Shown: in pieces, positions 45,986 to 57,059 of the stretch
Numbering within the stretch: position 1 is the first letter of the stretch
How the letters are laid out: the number at the start of each line of letters is the position of its first letter
Source: Colwellia sp.
GTDB taxonomy: Bacteria; Pseudomonadota; Gammaproteobacteria; Enterobacterales; Alteromonadaceae
Reading direction: 5' to 3'
Length of the DNA: 64,000 nt
Assembly (NCBI GenBank): GCA_013215295.1
Contig: JABSOZ010000004.1
Location: 344,390-408,389 of the forward strand
Notes under the pieces: model-generated
What the model was told of the DNA's origin: nothing
Database searches by the model: none
The model's input: only the letters and a program-made list of their open reading frames with translations
Program-made: the position numbers and the translations under genes

Positions 45986-46420
45986 ATGACTAAGTTAGTT
46001 ACGGAAACCGCACAAGTTATCGCTCATATCACCATGAAACTATCTGATGGTTCTGCAGCGGATAGTACAAAAGTAAACAAAAAACCTGCTAAAATTATTA
46101 TGGGAGATGAAAGTATTTCACCTGCCTTTGAAGCTCAGTTATTAGGTATGGCAGCAGGAGATTCAAAAGAATTTACCTTGGAAGCAAAAGATGCTTTTGG
46201 CGAGCCGAATCCTGATAATTTGCATTACGTTGATGCTGACAAATTTGGCAGTGACGTGCCTGCAGAAGTCGGCAGTATTATTACTTTTACTCAACCTGGT
46301 AATATAGAGTTACCTGGCATGGTTAAAGAAGTAACCGGAACATCAGTAACGATTGATTTTAATCATCCGTTAGCTGGGCAAACAGTCACTTTCATTATTG
46401 ACGTTGTTGAAATTTTATAA
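45986..46420 (+). CDS. fkpB: FKBP-type peptidyl-prolyl isomerase (SlpA/FkpB)
   Basis: The 144-aa protein belongs to the SlyD-like FKBP branch: VIAHITMKLSDGSAADST at the start, MGDESISPAFEAQLLGMAAGD for the FKBP part with inserted flap, and FNHPLAGQTVTF at the end. It catalyses prolyl isomerisation and may act as a chaperone in the cytosol. Its location between lspA and ispH is the same as in E. coli. Confidence 0.92.
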   Translation: MTKLVTETAQVIAHITMKLSDGSAADSTKVNKKPAKIIMGDESISPAFEAQLLGMAAGDSKEFTLEAKDAFGEPNPDNLHYVDADKFGSDVPAEVGSIITFTQPGNIELPGMVKEVTGTSVTIDFNHPLAGQTVTFIIDVVEIL

Positions 46421-46463
46421 CATTTAAATCTTAGCGCTTTTGTTGAGCCTATAGGAACTAATC

Positions 46464-47393
46464 ATGGAAATTATTTTAGCTAACCCTCGTGGTTTTTGTG
46501 CTGGTGTTGACCGAGCAATTAGTATTGTTGATCGAGCGTTAGATTTATTTGGTGCACCCATTTATGTACGTCATGAAGTCGTACATAATAAGTTTGTTGT
46601 TGATGGTTTAAAAAAACGTGGTGCAGTTTTTGTTGATGAACTTGTTGAAGTGCCAGATGATAACACCGTTATTTTTAGTGCTCATGGTGTATCTAAAGCC
46701 GTACGTCAAGAAGCTAAAGACCGTGGATTGAAAGTGTTCGATGCAACTTGTCCTTTAGTCACTAAAGTGCATATGGAAGTTTCACGTACGAGCCGGAAAA
46801 ATATTGAATGTATACTTATTGGTCACGCTGGACACCCTGAAGTAGAGGGAACTATGGGGCAATATGAAAGTGAGCAGGGCGGAATTTATTTGGTTGAGTC
46901 GGTTGCTGATGTAGCAACGCTTGAAGTTAAAGACCCATCTCAACTGTATTATTGTAGTCAAACCACTTTATCAATTGATGATACATCTGAAGTAATTGAT
47001 GCGCTAAAGTTTAAATTTGAATTCATTAAAGGTCCCCGTAAAGATGACATTTGTTATGCCACTCAAAATCGTCAAGATGCAGTACGTACTATCTCAGCAG
47101 AAGTAGATTTACTCTTAGTAGTCGGGGCTAAAAATAGCTCTAACTCCAACCGCTTACGTGAACTTTCTGAAAAATTAGGCACACCTTCCTATTTGATCGA
47201 TACCTTTGCCGATATTCAAGCACAATGGCTTGAAAATGTTGAGAAAATTGGTGTTACAGCAGGAGCTTCTGCACCTGCAATACTTATTCAACAAGTTATT
47301 GACGCATTAAAAAACATGGGTGGTCAAGAGGTTATAGAATATCCTGGCCGTGAAGAAAATACTGTATTTGCGGTACCAATAGAATTGCGCTAG
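46464..47393 (+). CDS. ispH: 4-hydroxy-3-methylbut-2-enyl diphosphate reductase
   Basis: The 309-aa enzyme makes IPP and DMAPP in the last step of the MEP pathway. The [4Fe-4S] cluster Cys residues are in [13 protein letters not shown] (~Cys12), [11 protein letters not shown] (~96) and [12 protein letters not shown] (~197). The catalytic Glu lies in [10 protein letters not shown]. The length is normal. It ends the ileS-lspA-fkpB-ispH cluster and is followed, after 334 bases, by the type IV pilin genes, as in Pseudomonas and Shewanella. Confidence 0.96.
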   Translation: MEIILANPRGFCAGVDRAISIVDRALDLFGAPIYVRHEVVHNKFVVDGLKKRGAVFVDELVEVPDDNTVIFSAHGVSKAVRQEAKDRGLKVFDATCPLVTKVHMEVSRTSRKNIECILIGHAGHPEVEGTMGQYESEQGGIYLVESVADVATLEVKDPSQLYYCSQTTLSIDDTSEVIDALKFKFEFIKGPRKDDICYATQNRQDAVRTISAEVDLLLVVGAKNSSNSNRLRELSEKLGTPSYLIDTFADIQAQWLENVEKIGVTAGASAPAILIQQVIDALKNMGGQEVIEYPGREENTVFAVPIELR

Positions 47394-47593
47394 TCTTAAA
47401 AGATCCGGTTAAGTAATTGAGTGATATTTGTCCGTTATTAAGTTGCAATGGTTAAAGCGCTTTAATGAGAAATTGATTACTTAACTTTATTATCATGAAT
47501 AGTAGCTGTGTAAATTAGCTATTCAATAATAGATTTTAAGGTATGGGTTAATGCGGTTCACGTTAGTGATTTTTAACACATATAGATCTTCAA

Positions 47594-47622
47594 AGAGTAG
47601 CAACCTCTATGATTGCTACTCT
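47594..47622. other. Hairpin in the ispH-pilV gap
   Basis: AGAGTAGCAA and TTGCTACTCT form perfect 10-bp arms around a nine-base loop. No T run follows, so it is not a classical terminator. The 334-base gap (47394-47727) shows no gene. In Pseudomonas a fimU gene occupies the equivalent place, but none is present here. Confidence 0.55.
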
Positions 47623-47727
47623 AGAAAATGCTTGCCAAAAATTAACCATTCTTATTCCTTAATGATATTAAACATAGTCACTGCTATATTTATTCTTACG
47701 TGTTTTTATTTAAAGAGAGTTTGAATA

Positions 47728-48336
47728 ATGAATAATCCATTTCGCCATGTACCAAGTCAAAGACCCGCCTCAAATCAAAGACCGACTTCAAGCAAAGGTA
47801 TGACCCTTATTGAAGTTTTAGTCGCCATGTTTATTTTAACTACGGGAATTTTAGGTGCTGTTGCTATGCAAGCATCGGTAAAAAAAGGTAGCTTTGACGC
47901 GACACAACGTTCATTGGCATCAACGCTCGCCCAAGATATCTTAGAGAGAATGCGCAGTAATGATTCAACGCTTTTACGATTGAATGCATATAACGGCACC
48001 TACGGTAATGGCGATGCGTCTGAGACGGTACCTTCCCCAACTTGTGATTCGTCGACGACCTTATGTACATGGCAAGAAATGGTTGTAAAAGATTTATATG
48101 AATGGGAAGTAAGCTTGATGGGAGCCGATGTAAAAAATGGTTTAAATAGTACAGGTGGACTCGTCGGTGCGGTTGCATGCATTGAACATTTAAATAATAA
48201 CGTTGATATTGTAATAAGTTGGCAAGGACGAGAAGAAATGACTGATGGCGCTGCAAGTAACAGTGCTTTTGCGAAAGGCTGTGGAGTAGAAAGTAGCAAG
48301 CGTAGACAAATTGTTGTTAATGCTTTTATTTTTTAG
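47728..48336 (+). CDS. pilV: Type IV pilus minor pilin PilV-like
   Basis: The 202-aa prepilin has an unusually long leader of 24 residues with a small repeat (SQRPASNQRPTSSKG), cleaved at G/M before MTLIEVLVAMFILTTGILG. Glu5 is conserved after cleavage. PilV is part of the minor pilin complex that primes pilus assembly with PilW, PilX, PilE and PilY1. It is the first gene of the operon, with eight bases to pilW. Confidence 0.85.
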   Translation: MNNPFRHVPSQRPASNQRPTSSKGMTLIEVLVAMFILTTGILGAVAMQASVKKGSFDATQRSLASTLAQDILERMRSNDSTLLRLNAYNGTYGNGDASETVPSPTCDSSTTLCTWQEMVVKDLYEWEVSLMGADVKNGLNSTGGLVGAVACIEHLNNNVDIVISWQGREEMTDGAASNSAFAKGCGVESSKRRQIVVNAFIF

Positions 48337-48344
48337 AGAAGAAC

Positions 48345-49352
48345 ATGATTAAAAAGCAAAGTGGTTTCACCATAATTGAGATATTTGTTGCCTTATCGAT
48401 AGGGCTTACTTTGATTGCTGGGGTATTAAGTGTTTTTGTAAGTATGCGCACCACTAGTAGTGAAACAAGTAGTGCCGGAGAGTTACAGGAAAACGGCCGT
48501 TTTGCTATGACCCTGATAACAGACGACTTGCTGAGACAAGATTTTTGGGGGGATTTAGTGGGAAATCTTGATGGTGGTGTATTAATCTCGTCACCTGACC
48601 CAGCTACAATTGCTGGAGATTGTGTGGGGGGCGGCGCTAATAATGCAAGTTTTCCTATTGAGATTGGCGCGTTTAGAACTTTGTGGGGGTTAAGTGTAAC
48701 AAATAATACTGTCATGGGAGGCTGTATTGATGATGCCAAGATCGGCAGTGATCTCATACAATTAAAGCGCGCGATGGCGGACGCATCACTTAATTTGACA
48801 TTGCCGTTAGTGGCGACTATTGCTGATATGCCCGATGACCGATATTACATCATCTCAAATGCAAACAATGCCGCAATATTTTCAGACGATGCAGCTGTAA
48901 TTCCAACAGTGAATATTGGCCGAATATGGGAATACCAACACCATGTGTATTACGTGAGGGAAGATAGTCAAGGTGACAATACTGTTCCCGTTTTAATGCA
49001 AGGCAGATTACAAAATGACCCTAATAATGCCATGCTGTTTGATATTATGGTAGAGGGTATAGAACAATTGCACTTTATGTACGGTGTCGACACGACGGAC
49101 GATGGTTCGGTCAATGCGTATATATCTGCACCTAATATGCTGCAGGATTACTGGGATAACGCTGACAATGTAAATGTAGTTGCCGTTAAAGTGTATATTT
49201 TAACGCGAGAGATATTACCCGATCTGAAATACACCAACGATAATATTTATCAGCTTGGAGATATTAGTTTTGATGCTGGAGGTGACCACTTTCGCCGTTT
49301 GTTATTTAGCTCAACAGTATCGCTTAACAATGCAAGGACTAACTCATGGTAG
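48345..49352 (+). CDS. pilW: Type IV pilus minor pilin PilW-like
   Basis: The 335-aa prepilin has leader MIKKQSG and mature start FTIIEIFVALSIGLTLI. It is long for a pilin because of an extended C-terminal globular domain, typical for PilW. It contains Asp-rich stretches (DTTDDGSVNAYISAP). It is required with PilV/X/Y1 for initiation of assembly. The stop overlaps the start of pilX by seven bases. Confidence 0.85.
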   Translation: MIKKQSGFTIIEIFVALSIGLTLIAGVLSVFVSMRTTSSETSSAGELQENGRFAMTLITDDLLRQDFWGDLVGNLDGGVLISSPDPATIAGDCVGGGANNASFPIEIGAFRTLWGLSVTNNTVMGGCIDDAKIGSDLIQLKRAMADASLNLTLPLVATIADMPDDRYYIISNANNAAIFSDDAAVIPTVNIGRIWEYQHHVYYVREDSQGDNTVPVLMQGRLQNDPNNAMLFDIMVEGIEQLHFMYGVDTTDDGSVNAYISAPNMLQDYWDNADNVNVVAVKVYILTREILPDLKYTNDNIYQLGDISFDAGGDHFRRLLFSSTVSLNNARTNSW

Positions 49353-49852
49353 AGCGTAAATGTAATATAGTGACTTCAGTATTTCAGCCCAAGAAACAAA
49401 AGGGTGTAGTATTAATTATTTCATTGGTTTTTCTTATCGCATTAACGGCTGTGGCAGCTGCAATGATGCAAAATACATCGACTGATATGAAAATGTCAGG
49501 CGCTAGTCAGGAAAAACTCATAGCGACTCAAGAAACCTTAAGTGAAATGGATGAAATTATTCACAATCAAGTAAGAAAGGTGAATGGTACTAATCGGTTT
49601 ACTTCAGCTTTAGCATTATTTCCAATAAATCCTGAGGTGAATCAACCTAGCATTACCTCAGCGACAATTACTATTGTAAATCCACTGAATTTAATTGCTG
49701 ACTGTCCGCACACACGTTCAGCCTCTTCAGTGCAAGTGTTCAAATGCAATGTGCTAAACGTGACAGTTGATCGTAAATATGGTCGAACGAATAATAGTAC
49801 AATTTTGGTGAATGCTGGCATTGCTCAGCAACTCATTAACGGGAGTAACTAA
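49346..49852 (+). CDS. pilX: Type IV pilus minor pilin PilX-like
   Basis: The 168-aa prepilin-like protein has leader ending KKQKG and hydrophobic start VVLIISLVFLIALTAVAAAM. Unlike major pilins it lacks Glu5, as in PilX and GspK family proteins, which cap the pilus tip. The TSTDMKMSGASQEKL segment matches this family. It overlaps pilW and precedes pilY1 by one base. It would link PilY1 to the minor pilin tip. Confidence 0.82.
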   Translation: MVERKCNIVTSVFQPKKQKGVVLIISLVFLIALTAVAAAMMQNTSTDMKMSGASQEKLIATQETLSEMDEIIHNQVRKVNGTNRFTSALALFPINPEVNQPSITSATITIVNPLNLIADCPHTRSASSVQVFKCNVLNVTVDRKYGRTNNSTILVNAGIAQQLINGSN

Positions 49853-49853
49853 T

Positions 49854-52800
49854 ATGAAAAAGTTAGTGTTTTTTAGTTTTATATCACTGTTTTCGTTTTG
49901 TTCGTTTAGTGAAGATATAGAATTATATATTGGTAACAACTCACAACAATCTAATGCCAAACCACAAGTTTTACTTATCTTAGACACTTCGGGAAGTATG
50001 GGGGATTATCAAACAATTAAGAATGTTTATGATCCTGCTAAAACTTACGCCTATCAAGCCAACTATAGTGATAGAGCATCTACACACATATATTACGGCA
50101 AAGGCTCAGTAACAGATTTACCGCTTGTTGATGATGTGAATGAAAATCGTCGATTCATTGTTGGTATTAATAGTTGTAAAACGGCAATCGATAAGTTGAG
50201 CACCATTGGTTTTTATACTGGGAGAATCCGAGATTACACTTTTCAAGGGAATACTGGCAGCTGGGAAGAAATATCAGGCATAACGGGTGAGAATATTTCG
50301 GTTATCGACTGTCAAGATGATGTATTTATTGATGTAGATAATTTAGCGAACGGTGACCCGGTAACACAAAATACCAATACCAATATTCTCGTTAATGGCG
50401 CTTTAGTTTCATTATCCACCGCATCAGGTTATCCCATTGATGGTAAAGGCACTGCGGATGCTCCCATTTATTATGATACTAATGTCAGTAACTCTAATGC
50501 CGATTGGTCCGGGCAAGTAGTGACACTTTATAGTGATAACTATTTACGTTGGGAGCAAGGAACTACTTTTATGGACGGCTCTAATATTGGTACAACAACC
50601 GTTGAGCGGATAGATATTGCTAAACCAACGATTGTTAATTTAATTAATTCAGTGCCATCGGTGGATTTTGGCTTACAGGTTTATAATGCCAATAGTAATA
50701 GTGATTCGTGGACGCCATTAGGGAATCATGGTGGTAGAGTCGTATTTGGTATACAAGATATGACCACCGATGCTAGAGCCACGCTAGAAAATATGGTCAA
50801 TACGGATTTAATCCCCTCTGGTAGTACACCATTATGTGAAAGTTTATATGAAACGGCGCAGTATTTTGGTGGTAAAGCGGTACATTGGGGCAATAAAGAT
50901 ACAGACAAAACTTCTAGTTATGGGAGAGGTTACAAGCATTTAAAAGATAGTCCCCCATTTGATCCTTCTGTTATTGTTTCGTCAAGTTATGTTTCTCCGT
51001 ATAAAGGTTGTAGTAATGAAATTTTTGTTATCTTAATTACTGATGGACAACCTACTAGGGACAATGCTGCGAACCCGTTAATTAAGACATTAACCGGATT
51101 AGCGTCTATATCTGGTAATCATTTAACGGAACTTGCGCGCTATATGCATACAGAGGATCTAAATGATAATTTAGCAGGCGATCAAATTGCAACATTATTT
51201 ACGGTGGGCTTTAGCTCGGGCGCGTCGGGCGCCACAACGTTATTAATGGATGCAGCGACTGCAGGTGGTGGAGAATACTACGATGCTACCGACCCAACTA
51301 AATTAGGCGCTAAACTTCAGCAAGCACTCAGCACCATTTTAGAAATTAATACCACATTCACTACTCCCTCTGTAGCTTCAAACAGTGTCGATAGAACAGA
51401 AACACTTGACTCAGCATATTATGGCATGTTCATACCCGCTAACGGTGCCCGCTGGCAAGGTAACCTGAAAAAGTTAAAAGTGACGAATAAAGTTCAAGTT
51501 GACCGTAATGGTAGCGCTGCCATTGATGTAACCGGGAGTATTATATCAAGTGCGTCAACATTTTGGTCAACAGCCCCAACCCCTGATGGCAATGATGTTA
51601 AACAAGGTGGTGTTGTTGAGATGCTTAGCGCGAAAGTAAGTCGAAATATTTATAGTGATATTGGTAGCGATCCGATAATTATTCCTATTGATTTAGACAT
51701 TGCGACAACAAAATATGGCGGTCAGGAAGGTCTAGCATCAGCATTAGGTGTTTCTGGAGACGAGGTAAATGATTATTTTAATTGGGCATTAGGTATTGAT
51801 GTTGATGATGATGATAATGATTCGAGTTCTGTCGATATTCGCCCTGATGTATTTGGTGATCCATTACACTTTAAACCTTTGGTTATTAATTATGGAGGGA
51901 GTGTGTCGGCACCAGACATTAGAATTATAGTCGGCACGAATAGCGGTGCTTTGCATATGTTTAAAGACAGTGGCAATACGGTAGATGAATCCTGGGCCTT
52001 TATGCCAAAGAGATTCTTTACAAAAATTAAAACATTGAAAGATAACCTGCCTTCATCAAGCAAATTATATGGCATTGATGGCAAAGCAACTGTACATATT
52101 GAGGATGCCAATGGCGATGGCACCGTTGATTCATCTGAAGATAAAGTGTGGGTGTTTTTTGGTTTACGACGTGGTGGCAGCGCATATTACGGTCTTGACG
52201 TAACCAACAAAGACACGCCTAAATTACTATGGGAAATAGAAGGAGGCACAGGTGATTTTGCAGAGCTTGGTCAATCTTGGTCACAACCACGCGTTGGCTA
52301 CTCAAAATTGAATGTTGTAAATGGTAAACCGAAACCTGTACTCATATTTGGCGCCGGTTATGATATTTCAAAAGACGCTTCTGGTGCTCCTGCAATTGAT
52401 GCTGAGGACAGTCTCGGAAAAGGGGTTTTTATGGTAGATGCTGAAACAGGGGAATTACTTTGGAGCTTAACCCCAGCTGTAACATCTTCTGTGAATACAC
52501 AATTTACCGATATCATGGATAGTATTCCCTCCAGAATTAGTGTGCTCGATAGTGACTCTGATGGGCTTATTGATCGTTTATATATGGGAGATACAGGTGG
52601 TAATGTCTGGCGAGTTGATATGCCAGGAGCTAATCCCTTTGATAGCACGCCTTGGACGGTATTTAAATTAGCAGAACTTGGTGGGTATACAAATGATACC
52701 GATAGGCGTTTCTTTAGTGAGCCATCAATTGTTAGAACCTTTATCACGGATACATTCAAAACAGAGATACTCGATGAAGATGGTGAAGGAACTGGAGAAT

Positions 52801-53498
52801 TCAGTGTTACTAGTCAAGAAAAACCGTACGATGCCATTTTAATTGGCAGTGGAGATAGGTCGTCACCCACCAATACTGAGACTTCAGATAAGTTCTTCAT
52901 GATTAAAGATGAAAATATAACGACTGAGTCTTATATCGTGGGTGCACAGGCACCTGCACCGGTAATTCCTTCAGTAGTAACGGCCGGAGATTTGTATAAC
53001 TTCACGGATAATCCGTTTGGACAATATGTTGCTCCACTTTCGTCGACACAAAAAGCATCACTTGAAAGCCTTGAAATAGCGGTGAGTCTAAAATCAGGTT
53101 GGTATTATAATTATTCGTCTCCTGGTGAAAAGGGCACAGCTGAAGCTATTGCTATAAATGGTGTCGCATATTTTACTTCTTTTGTTCCTGGATCAAGTGG
53201 CGCTAACAGTTGTTCTTTAATTGATGGTTCTGGATTTTTATATGCTATTGATATGTACAAAGGAAAGACAGTTTATAATTGGCGTAAAGCGTTTACAACC
53301 GTGGGTATGCCGGACACTCCAACGTTAATTGTAACGAGTGATCCCGATACTGTTACAGATCCAGAAGAAGATCCCGAATATCCTCAGTTGGGCGTTGATG
53401 AGGCAACCATTAAATTGTTAACTGGAGGTCAAGTTGTTGATTTAGATTTGTCATTAACAACATCCCAAGGTTATCTCTATATTCAGGAGAATCCATAA
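49854..53498 (+). CDS. pilY1: Type IV pilus tip adhesin / assembly protein PilY1
   Basis: The 1214-aa protein is taken from the ATG at 49854 (GGGAG eight bases upstream, signal peptide [18 protein letters not shown]). The N-terminal part is a von Willebrand A-like domain with the MIDAS motif [10 protein letters not shown] (~residue 40). The C-terminal half is the PilY1 beta-propeller ([33 protein letters not shown]). There are Ca-binding-like loops [10 protein letters not shown] (~660) and [14 protein letters not shown] (~755). It is exported and sits at the pilus tip, where it can act as adhesin and mechanosensor. Length is normal. Confidence 0.93.
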   Translation: MKKLVFFSFISLFSFCSFSEDIELYIGNNSQQSNAKPQVLLILDTSGSMGDYQTIKNVYDPAKTYAYQANYSDRASTHIYYGKGSVTDLPLVDDVNENRRFIVGINSCKTAIDKLSTIGFYTGRIRDYTFQGNTGSWEEISGITGENISVIDCQDDVFIDVDNLANGDPVTQNTNTNILVNGALVSLSTASGYPIDGKGTADAPIYYDTNVSNSNADWSGQVVTLYSDNYLRWEQGTTFMDGSNIGTTTVERIDIAKPTIVNLINSVPSVDFGLQVYNANSNSDSWTPLGNHGGRVVFGIQDMTTDARATLENMVNTDLIPSGSTPLCESLYETAQYFGGKAVHWGNKDTDKTSSYGRGYKHLKDSPPFDPSVIVSSSYVSPYKGCSNEIFVILITDGQPTRDNAANPLIKTLTGLASISGNHLTELARYMHTEDLNDNLAGDQIATLFTVGFSSGASGATTLLMDAATAGGGEYYDATDPTKLGAKLQQALSTILEINTTFTTPSVASNSVDRTETLDSAYYGMFIPANGARWQGNLKKLKVTNKVQVDRNGSAAIDVTGSIISSASTFWSTAPTPDGNDVKQGGVVEMLSAKVSRNIYSDIGSDPIIIPIDLDIATTKYGGQEGLASALGVSGDEVNDYFNWALGIDVDDDDNDSSSVDIRPDVFGDPLHFKPLVINYGGSVSAPDIRIIVGTNSGALHMFKDSGNTVDESWAFMPKRFFTKIKTLKDNLPSSSKLYGIDGKATVHIEDANGDGTVDSSEDKVWVFFGLRRGGSAYYGLDVTNKDTPKLLWEIEGGTGDFAELGQSWSQPRVGYSKLNVVNGKPKPVLIFGAGYDISKDASGAPAIDAEDSLGKGVFMVDAETGELLWSLTPAVTSSVNTQFTDIMDSIPSRISVLDSDSDGLIDRLYMGDTGGNVWRVDMPGANPFDSTPWTVFKLAELGGYTNDTDRRFFSEPSIVRTFITDTFKTEILDEDGEGTGEFSVTSQEKPYDAILIGSGDRSSPTNTETSDKFFMIKDENITTESYIVGAQAPAPVIPSVVTAGDLYNFTDNPFGQYVAPLSSTQKASLESLEIAVSLKSGWYYNYSSPGEKGTAEAIAINGVAYFTSFVPGSSGANSCSLIDGSGFLYAIDMYKGKTVYNWRKAFTTVGMPDTPTLIVTSDPDTVTDPEEDPEYPQLGVDEATIKLLTGGQVVDLDLSLTTSQGYLYIQENP

Positions 53499-53926
53499 TG
53501 AGAAGTTTAAAAAGTATGAAAGGTTTTACGTTAGTTGAGTTGATGATCACTGTTGCTATTATAGGGATTCTTTCTGCTGTTGCTTATCCGTCTTATACTA
53601 GTTATGTCTCCAAATCGAATAGGGGTGAATCACAAAGAGAGTTAGCGAAAATTGCTGCCTTACAAGAGCAATATTTCATTGACCATCGAACGTATTCTGA
53701 CGACATGGAACTATTAGGGTTTTCGGCTGATCCGTATATTACGAATTCGGGTAACTATAGTATTGCCAGTGTTATTGGTTCGTCTGGTGGCGTTTCAGGG
53801 GTTACTTTTATATTAACGGCAACGGCATTAAGCACTCAATTAACTCAAGATACGGAGTGTACAACGTTAACGATAAATGAAAAGGGAGAAAAATCAGGTG
53901 AGTCTACGACATGTTGGGGAAATTAA
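53498..53926 (+). CDS. pilE: Type IV pilus pilin PilE-like
   Basis: The 142-aa prepilin has a short leader MRSLKSMKG and mature start [20 protein letters not shown] with Glu5. The N-terminal helix continues into the globular domain ([20 protein letters not shown]). A Cys pair near the end (DTECTTL; STTCWGN) should form the D-loop disulfide. It is a minor pilin of the PilE type rather than the major PilA, because it follows pilY1. Its start shares a base with the pilY1 stop. Confidence 0.85.
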   Translation: MRSLKSMKGFTLVELMITVAIIGILSAVAYPSYTSYVSKSNRGESQRELAKIAALQEQYFIDHRTYSDDMELLGFSADPYITNSGNYSIASVIGSSGGVSGVTFILTATALSTQLTQDTECTTLTINEKGEKSGESTTCWGN

Positions 53927-53927
53927 G

Positions 53928-54263
53928 ATGAAAAAAGTACCTTTAATGACTTTATTGTGTATTTTTTTTCTTGTAAATACTTCGGCTTTAGCGAAAAAGG
54001 AGAAACACAACAGGGCAAGTGTTGTTGATCTCAAATGTTATGCAGAAGTTCTTGGTGGTAGTTTTATGATTTATCGTCACTATGATGTGCCCGTTGAGAA
54101 AATGAGAAGCTATCAAGCATTACTGAAAAACTTTAGTAATGCTGCCAGAAAAAACAATCAGTCAAAAGTTATATATCGGGTGATTGAATGTAGGGAAATG
54201 GATAAAAAATTCCGAAATAAAGCTGCAAATAAGCTTGATAAGTCAGAAGAAGACATGGGGTAA
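53928..54263 (+). CDS. Small exported protein at the end of the pilin operon (possible TapY2-like)
   Basis: The 111-aa protein is taken from the ATG at 53928, one base after the pilE stop. A signal peptide is clear (MKKVPLMTLLCIFFLVNTSALA). Two Cys residues remain in the mature part (LKCYAEVLGG; IECREMDKK). Its position after pilY1 and pilE, its size and its paired Cys residues recall the TapY2 protein described in Shewanella type IV pilus loci. I cannot confirm homology. Confidence 0.5.
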   Translation: MKKVPLMTLLCIFFLVNTSALAKKEKHNRASVVDLKCYAEVLGGSFMIYRHYDVPVEKMRSYQALLKNFSNAARKNNQSKVIYRVIECREMDKKFRNKAANKLDKSEEDMG

Positions 54264-54347
54264 ACTTTCTACCCATCCAGTAGATTGGTTTCATTAATCT
54301 ACTTATTATTGGTTATATAAATATCAGCAAGCAGAATAATATAAACG

Positions 54348-54908
54348 TTATGTGCAAGTGATGAGGTTATTATTTCTATCCTGATCTTTACCGTCGTTAT
54401 CGGTATCCGCTGTTATATAACTTCGACCCGATGCGGAAACAACTATACCTCTAGATTTATCCGCGTTTTCTCCGGGGCAATAACTAAAAGGTGTTGCAAC
54501 GGGAGTAGATGAGAGAATTCCTGATGGCGTATAAATAAGGCTGTTTTGCGCATATTGTAATTTATCATTACTGTTTATCGCCGCTTTTACTCTTATAATA
54601 GTGTCATTTACGTCGTAATCACCATCATTATTATTATCAATAAAAACACTCACTTCATTATGCCAATTAGCACTACACTTGGGTGATAATGGGCATACAA
54701 TAACGTTGTTCCCTGAATTTATTGCACCATTGCGTGCAGTGAGTAACAAGCGGTTTAACTCTGAAATTTCACTATCAACACGTAAACCAACAGTAAAGTT
54801 ATTTATCTGCGGTAATGCTATTGTGGTAAGAATACCAACAATGGCGATTCCTATCATTAATTCAGAAATCGTAAACCCACGCTGTTTTTCACTTTTATAT
54901 TCAAGCAT
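54348..54908 (-). CDS. GspH/FimT-type pseudopilin
   Basis: The 186-aa pseudopilin has leader MLEYKSEKQRG and mature start FTISELMIGIAIVGILTTIA, with Glu5. The rest matches GspH/FimT (ALPQINNFTVGLRVDSEISE; TARNGAINSGNNVIVCPLS). It converges with the pilV-pilE operon. FimU/FimT-type pilins normally sit at the start of this cluster, so these two minus-strand copies may supply that function. A paralogue follows upstream. Confidence 0.85.
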   Translation of the reverse strand: MLEYKSEKQRGFTISELMIGIAIVGILTTIALPQINNFTVGLRVDSEISELNRLLLTARNGAINSGNNVIVCPLSPKCSANWHNEVSVFIDNNNDGDYDVNDTIIRVKAAINSNDKLQYAQNSLIYTPSGILSSTPVATPFSYCPGENADKSRGIVVSASGRSYITADTDNDGKDQDRNNNLITCT

Positions 54909-54987
54909 TAGAGATCAGCCATATATAATATATTCTATTATTTATACCATCAATCGGTATGAACAACTAGCTATCTTTGATACCGAA

Positions 54988-55563
54988 TTAGCGACAAATT
55001 AATCCTTTACCGCTTCTATTAGTATCTTGTGCTTGCTTCTTATTATAAACCGTTTTGTATGCTCGCCCAGATGTTGAGACGATTATCCCCCTTGATTTAT
55101 CAGCATGATCTCTAGGGCAGTATTTAAAGGTTGCATTTCCTCCCCAAATAACAAGGTGACCAGTAGGTCCATAAATGAGAGCGTTTCGCCTTTTTCCGTA
55201 TTGTAATTTATCGAGATTCCGTATAGCCGGTTTAACTTTAAGAATCGTTTCACCGTTATCTGGTTCATAGATCCGATTCTTATTCAGATCACTAAATACA
55301 CTTATTTCGCCTTGCCAGTCTTCACAACATTTTGAACTTTCATTTAAAGGACAAATTGTGACATATAGTTCATTGTTAATGGCACTGTTTCTGGCAAGTA
55401 ATAACATGCGATGCAACAAAGATATTTCATTATCAACACGCATACGAATAGTGAAGTTAGCAAGACTTGGAATGGTAATTGTTATAAGGGAAATGAGCAT
55501 AGCAACAGTGATCATGGTTTCAATTAACGTAAATCCATTTACTCTAAAAGTTAAATTAAACAT
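54988..55563 (-). CDS. GspH/FimT-type pseudopilin, second paralogue
   Basis: The 191-aa pseudopilin has leader MFNLTFRVNG and mature start FTLIETMITVAMLISLITIT with Glu5. It shares several stretches with the 186-aa protein downstream: RVDNEISLLHRMLLLARNSA, DKLQYG, and YCPRDHADKSRGIIVS...GRAYK. The two clearly arose by duplication, followed by divergence. Extra Cys residues (SSKCCEDW) are present here. It probably forms part of the minor pilin complex. Confidence 0.83.
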   Translation of the reverse strand: MFNLTFRVNGFTLIETMITVAMLISLITITIPSLANFTIRMRVDNEISLLHRMLLLARNSAINNELYVTICPLNESSKCCEDWQGEISVFSDLNKNRIYEPDNGETILKVKPAIRNLDKLQYGKRRNALIYGPTGHLVIWGGNATFKYCPRDHADKSRGIIVSTSGRAYKTVYNKKQAQDTNRSGKGLICR

Positions 55564-55646
55564 AATAATAAGCCTTCCGTTGGCTAGATTAGCTATGCTT
55601 CTAGTTATAGTTGGTAACTTTTATTTCACAAGTTTTTTGCTTTAAA

Positions 55647-56498
55647 TTAACCGTAGATAGTTGGGATCGCTAATCGCTTATGTTGTGTTTTATTATAAAT
55701 ATTAATAATAAGTGTTTGAATTTCTGATGTTACAAGCTTTCCTTCAAGAAAGTCATCTAACTGGTCATAACTCATTCCTAAAGCGTCTTCATCAGTTTTA
55801 CCGGGATCTAACTCTTCTAAGTCTGCCGTTGGAGCTTTGTTGATCAATAAGTCTGGGGCACCTAGTTTTTCGGCTAATGATCTTACTTGGCGCTTTGATA
55901 AACCAAATAAAGGCGCTAAATCACAAGCCCCATCCCCCCATTTAGTGAAGAAACCCGTAATGTTTTCTGCTGAGTGATCTGTACCTAAAACAAGCGCACC
56001 AAGAATGCCAGCGATGTGATATTGCATTACCATTCGGCTGCGTGCTTTTACATTGCCTTTAGAAAAGTCTATTTGTGCGTCATTGGCTGATAGAATATTA
56101 GCTTGGTTTAAAGCGTTTATCGTTTCAGCATGTATACCATTAGCCGCATCAGCAATATTAGTTGTTAAACAGTGTGTTGGTTTGATAAAACTCAGAGCGA
56201 GTTGAGCATCGTCTTCATCTGCTTGAACACTGTAAGGGAGACGAACAGCAATAAATTGATAAATAACGGCAGAATGTTCATTGGTATTTTTTTCTTCAGC
56301 GTTTAGCTCATTTATTGCAAGTTGTGCAAGACGACCACAAGTAGAAGAATCAACACCACCACTAATGCCTAAAACTAAATTTTTTTGGCCTGATGTTTTA
56401 AGTGTATTTTTGATAAAATCAACACGGCGCTTGATCTCAAAGGCTACATCAATTTTCGGTAAAACCTTCATTTCATTTATGATCAATTGCGGATCCAT
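55647..56498 (-). CDS. nadE: NH3-dependent NAD+ synthetase
   Basis: The 283-aa enzyme converts deamido-NAD to NAD using ammonia and ATP. The ATP pyrophosphatase loop is [15 protein letters not shown] (~residues 44-58). Further family motifs are [20 protein letters not shown] and FGLSKRQVR. There is no glutaminase domain, so it is the short ammonia-dependent type as in E. coli (275 aa). It is monocistronic, downstream of and divergent from glnB. Confidence 0.95.
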   Translation of the reverse strand: MDPQLIINEMKVLPKIDVAFEIKRRVDFIKNTLKTSGQKNLVLGISGGVDSSTCGRLAQLAINELNAEEKNTNEHSAVIYQFIAVRLPYSVQADEDDAQLALSFIKPTHCLTTNIADAANGIHAETINALNQANILSANDAQIDFSKGNVKARSRMVMQYHIAGILGALVLGTDHSAENITGFFTKWGDGACDLAPLFGLSKRQVRSLAEKLGAPDLLINKAPTADLEELDPGKTDEDALGMSYDQLDDFLEGKLVTSEIQTLIINIYNKTQHKRLAIPTIYG

Positions 56499-56604
56499 TC
56501 AACTTCCTTTGATATATATTTGATAGATGGGATATGATTGTAGTGTACCGTATATAATTTAATTGAGTTAGAACAAATATAGCACTTGGGTTTAATTCAC
56601 TTAA

Positions 56605-56988
<384 letters not shown>

Positions 56989-57010
56989 TCTTATCGAGAA
57001 ATAGCGCATA

Positions 57011-57047
57011 AAAAAGCCCACTTAGTTATTTACTAAGTGGGCTTTTT
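57011..57047. terminator. Bidirectional terminator between glnB and bamD
   Basis: AAAAAGCCCACTTAGT-tattt-ACTAAGTGGGCTTTTT has perfect 16-bp arms with A and T runs on the two sides, so it can end both glnB (+) and bamD (-) transcripts. Confidence 0.9.
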
Positions 57048-57059
57048 AATTAATATTGA

